Origin: an uncultured Clostridia bacterium
Lineage (GTDB): Bacteria > Bacillota_A > Clostridia > Oscillospirales > Acutalibacteraceae
Direction: 5' to 3'
NCBI GenBank assembly: GCA_937891215.1
Contig: CALAEU010000134.1
Span: 1 to 8,222 of the forward strand
DNA: 8,222 nt
A program made the translations under genes and the position numbers. Shown here in pieces: positions 6,901 to 8,222 of this stretch. Under the pieces are notes generated by a model. It saw only the letters and a program-made list of their open reading frames with translations. It did not search any database and was not told the DNA's origin. Numbering within the stretch: position 1 is the stretch's first letter; every line of letters starts with the position of its first letter.

Positions 6901-7911
6901 TTTGAATACATCATTTAATGTAATAGCAGAATCTCTAAAGATTTCAACCATATTACGTCCTTTTTCATCGTTAGAAATACTTGGGTTATCACCATACAAA
7001 TTGTATTCTTGATATTCATCAGGGTTAGCAGTTGTTCTCTTAATGATCTTTAAGTATAATTCATTTAAGTCATCTACTACGCCTTGTACTAAACTAATTA
7101 ATTCACCATAGTCACCAATTGTAGCTTGTAAAGCAATTGAGTTTTTACCTTCTTCTAAATAGAAGTAGAATGCTTCACCATTTTGATTACCAATTGTAAC
7201 TACATCATATTCACTACCATAATAGAAACGTGCATTGTTAGCTTCTTTGAATGGAACTTCACCATTAACTAAAACTTTTCTTGTTGAGAATAAACCTCTC
7301 GCTAAGTCTTGTTTAGCTCTGAATGAAATTTGATATAAACCACTCTTAGGAACTTCAACTTCCCATGCAACCCAATCACCAGGTGTAGACCAACGGCTAC
7401 CACCAATTGAATTATATTTAGTTTTTACTGGGTGGCTTGGATAGTTAAGAGGACTAGTTCTATCTGCTGTAGGATATAAAGTTGGAGAAGATCTTTCAAA
7501 TGAATCTTGAGCTTGGATTTCTTGCATGAAATCTTTTACTTTTTCTTCATTTGCATATTCAGCAATATAATCTTCATAACTATCAGTTGTAACTTGTTCA
7601 GTTAACTCAATACCAAATACAACTAAATTTTCACGTAAAGATTCAAATGTAATTGTATTTTCACCTTCTTTGAAATAAATCAAATAAGGATTAGAAATAT
7701 AACCTGTATCATCATGTAAATACATACTTCTTTCAGAGAAGATTTCTTGTTGTGCAGGTTTTAAATCATTATCATTAATATGATTTGATACTTTAGATAT
7801 CGTTTGATAGAAATTAATATCTATTTCTTTTAAATTTACATGATTCAAATATTTATTCAAAGCTACTTCACAAAATGTTCCTTCAGGACCTAATAATCCA
7901 ATTTTTCTCAT
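5857..7911 (-). CDS. Mosaic reading frame: PheA start, solute-binding-protein middle, PurL end
   Basis: This uninterrupted frame of 684 codons joins parts of three unrelated proteins. Residues 1 to about 49 resemble the N-terminus of prephenate dehydratase (RKIGLLGPEGTF). About 50-336 resemble the lectin-like region of an extracellular solute-binding protein. About 338-684 are the C-terminal glutaminase domain of PurL. Every part is incomplete: PheA lacks nearly all of its catalytic domain, the binding protein lacks a signal peptide and its solute lobe, and PurL lacks its synthetase domains. No single known function fits. The start is taken as the ATG at 7911 because AGGTGAT (7916-7922) stands four bases before it; the GTG at 7920 lies within that site. 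Codon choice changes between segments. The most likely explanation is a chimeric assembly; a real fusion cannot be excluded from the sequence. The parts are described separately. Confidence 0.85.
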   Translation of the reverse strand: MRKIGLLGPEGTFCEVALNKYLNHVNLKEIDINFYQTISKVSNHINDNDLKPAQQEIFSERSMYLHDDTGYISNPYLIYFKEGENTITFESLRENLVVFGIELTEQVTTDSYEDYIAEYANEEKVKDFMQEIQAQDSFERSSPTLYPTADRTSPLNYPSHPVKTKYNSIGGSRWSTPGDWVAWEVEVPKSGLYQISFRAKQDLARGLFSTRKVLVNGEVPFKEANNARFYYGSEYDVVTIGNQNGEAFYFYLEEGKNSIALQATIGDYGELISLVQGVVDDLNELYLKIIKRTTANPDEYQEYNLYGDNPSISNDEKGRNMVEIFRDSAITLNDVFKYSYGSFILEVTDDVTDGKVLGTTTDKFSISLGEESVCLCELEKAYEEKLESVYSCNIAHEEKDIKNFEYSVSEHKSAAIKVATPKVVIPVFPGTNCEFDSAKAVEDAGAKAEIIVINNLTADGISRSVEKFAKAVNDSQMIFVPGGFSGGDEPDGSGKFITAFFRNDAVKVAVTDLLDNRDGLMCGICNGFQALIKLGLVPYGKIIDTDENCPTLTYNTISRHQSKIVRTRIASNKSPWLSLMNVGDIVNVPISHGEGRFYASEDLIKTLAENGQIATQYVDLSGNATTDVQFNPNDSAFAIEGITSPDGRVFGKMGHSERIGAGLYKNVDGEYNIRMFESAVKYFK
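6901..7764 (-). pseudogene. Fragment of ABC extracellular solute-binding protein, lectin-like region
   Basis: About 287 codons resemble the middle of large Firmicutes solute-binding lipoproteins that carry carbohydrate-binding-like beta domains. Visible family blocks are DDTGYISNPYLIYFKEGENT, QAQDSFERSSPTLYP with TADRTSPL (142-155), IGGSRW (169-174), WEVEVPKSGLY (183-193) and ANPDEYQEYNLY (295-306). The pattern of repeated phrases about a ligand holding itself in a sheet (EGENTITFESL and EGKNSIALQAT) fits two successive beta-sandwich domains. The signal peptide, lipobox and transport-substrate lobes are missing at both ends. Leucine codons inspected are almost all TTA and the glutamine codons inspected all CAA, unlike the PurL segment. 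Boundaries are estimated from where resemblance stops, with an error of perhaps 30 bases. Recognition of this family is from memory of its motifs, not a search. Confidence 0.7.
7765..7911 (-). pseudogene. pheA: Prephenate dehydratase, N-terminal fragment
   Basis: The first 49 or so codons match the start of prephenate dehydratase, the enzyme that turns prephenate into phenylpyruvate in phenylalanine synthesis. The diagnostic block is RKIGLLGPEGTFCEVALNKY, and INFYQTISKV aligns with the next conserved strand and helix. After about HINDND the frame leaves the family, so the catalytic TRF motif and the regulatory ACT domain are absent. The ribosome binding site AGGTGAT and ATG spacing are natural, so the 5' end of this gene appears genuine. 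Isolated TTG codons appear among its leucines. Confidence 0.75.
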
Positions 7912-7915
7912 AACA

Positions 7916-7922
7916 ATCACCT
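7916..7922 (-). promoter_or_regulatory. Ribosome binding site of the pheA-like start
   Basis: On the minus strand AGGTGAT is a near-perfect Shine-Dalgarno sequence four bases before the ATG at 7911. It overlaps the GTG at 7920, which is therefore not the start. The upstream fragment ends in TAATAG, whose last two bases run into this site. Confidence 0.85.
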
Positions 7923-7923
7923 A

Positions 7924-8169
7924 TTACCAAATATTATAATACTTTTTTATTTCATCTATTAGTATAGTAAATTCATTATATGTTTCATCTACCGCTTTTA
8001 GCATCAGTCCATAATTAGGTTCGTTGTTGTACCATCTTTGAACTAGATCTGTTACATCTATTTGTGATGATTTTGGTTCTATCGTTACCGTATCCCCTGA
8101 AATTGTACAACTTGACCTTGTGGCATGGAAGTAGTTTTCAATATTGGAATCAAAGTTGTGAAGGTAGTA
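7924..8169 (-). pseudogene. Fragment resembling the end of a DNRLRE-type surface domain
   Basis: A minus-strand frame of 81 codons ends in TAA TAG twelve bases before the pheA-like ATG. Residues 38-59 read DVTDLVQRWYNNE then PNYGLMLKA (7993-8058), which closely resembles the VTxLVQxWxxGxxxNyGLlLKa motif of DNRLRE domains in bacterial cell-surface proteins. A stop codon (TAG at 8170-8172) blocks the frame upstream, so the rest of the domain is missing or shifted into another frame. The final 20 residues (ETYNEFTILIDEIKKYYNIW) do not match DNRLRE and could be the tail of a different protein next to pheA. Leucine codons are largely CTA, different from all the following segments. It is either a decayed gene or another piece of the mosaic. 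Confidence 0.45.
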
Positions 8170-8222
8170 CTACGGTTAAGGTCAGTATAAAGTTTGATGG
8201 AGTTAATGTATCTGAGGAAATT

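Noticed and set aside
5857..7911. Reading the mosaic frame as a new multifunctional enzyme or defence system
   Set aside because: Each part is a truncated known family, lacks the domains needed for its function, and differs in codon style; there is no linker or repeat architecture of a true fusion.
6901..8222. Mobile-element explanation for the mosaic
   Set aside because: I see no transposase, integrase, terminal inverted repeats, target-site duplication or tRNA attachment site around the joins.

Overview
The window looks like low-GC Firmicutes DNA, most likely a clostridium-type (possibly gut) bacterium. It is AT-rich with strong GGAGG/GGTGAT-type ribosome binding sites, carries formate-tetrahydrofolate ligase, and holds the C-terminal part of a long single-chain PurL. 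Lineage is inferred from gene content and style only; there is no rRNA or other marker.

Positions 1-4110. The 3' end of a type I glutamine synthetase gene (glnA) runs into a hairpin. It is followed by rpsT (ribosomal protein S20), with its own promoter, a GTG start and a strong terminator. Convergent to it lies a minus-strand pair, a GNAT acetyltransferase gene followed by trpS. A divergent plus-strand gene encodes a neutral-ceramidase-like amidohydrolase with a recognisable zinc site and no obvious signal peptide. The two divergent promoters share about 107 bases.

Positions 4060-5860. A bidirectional hairpin separates the ceramidase-like gene from minus-strand fhs (formate-tetrahydrofolate ligase). 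Upstream of fhs in the same direction lies the C-terminal glutaminase part of PurL. This pairing makes sense: fhs makes 10-formyl-THF, which de novo purine synthesis consumes, and PurL is a step of that pathway.

Positions 5857-8222 are the odd part. One uninterrupted minus-strand reading frame of 684 codons, with a good ribosome binding site, is a mosaic. It begins as prephenate dehydratase (PheA), passes into the lectin-like portion of an ABC-transporter extracellular solute-binding protein, and ends as the PurL glutaminase domain. Each piece is truncated. Upstream is a fourth minus-strand fragment that resembles the end of a DNRLRE-type surface-protein domain. Leucine and glutamine codon choice changes along the segments. 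I read this as a composite of DNA from several sources, most likely an assembly or cloning chimera and less likely a real rearrangement. The sequence beyond about 6900 should not be used to infer the biology of the organism on the left. I found no CRISPR array, tRNA, rRNA, insertion sequence or phage module, and no convincing new system apart from this mosaic.
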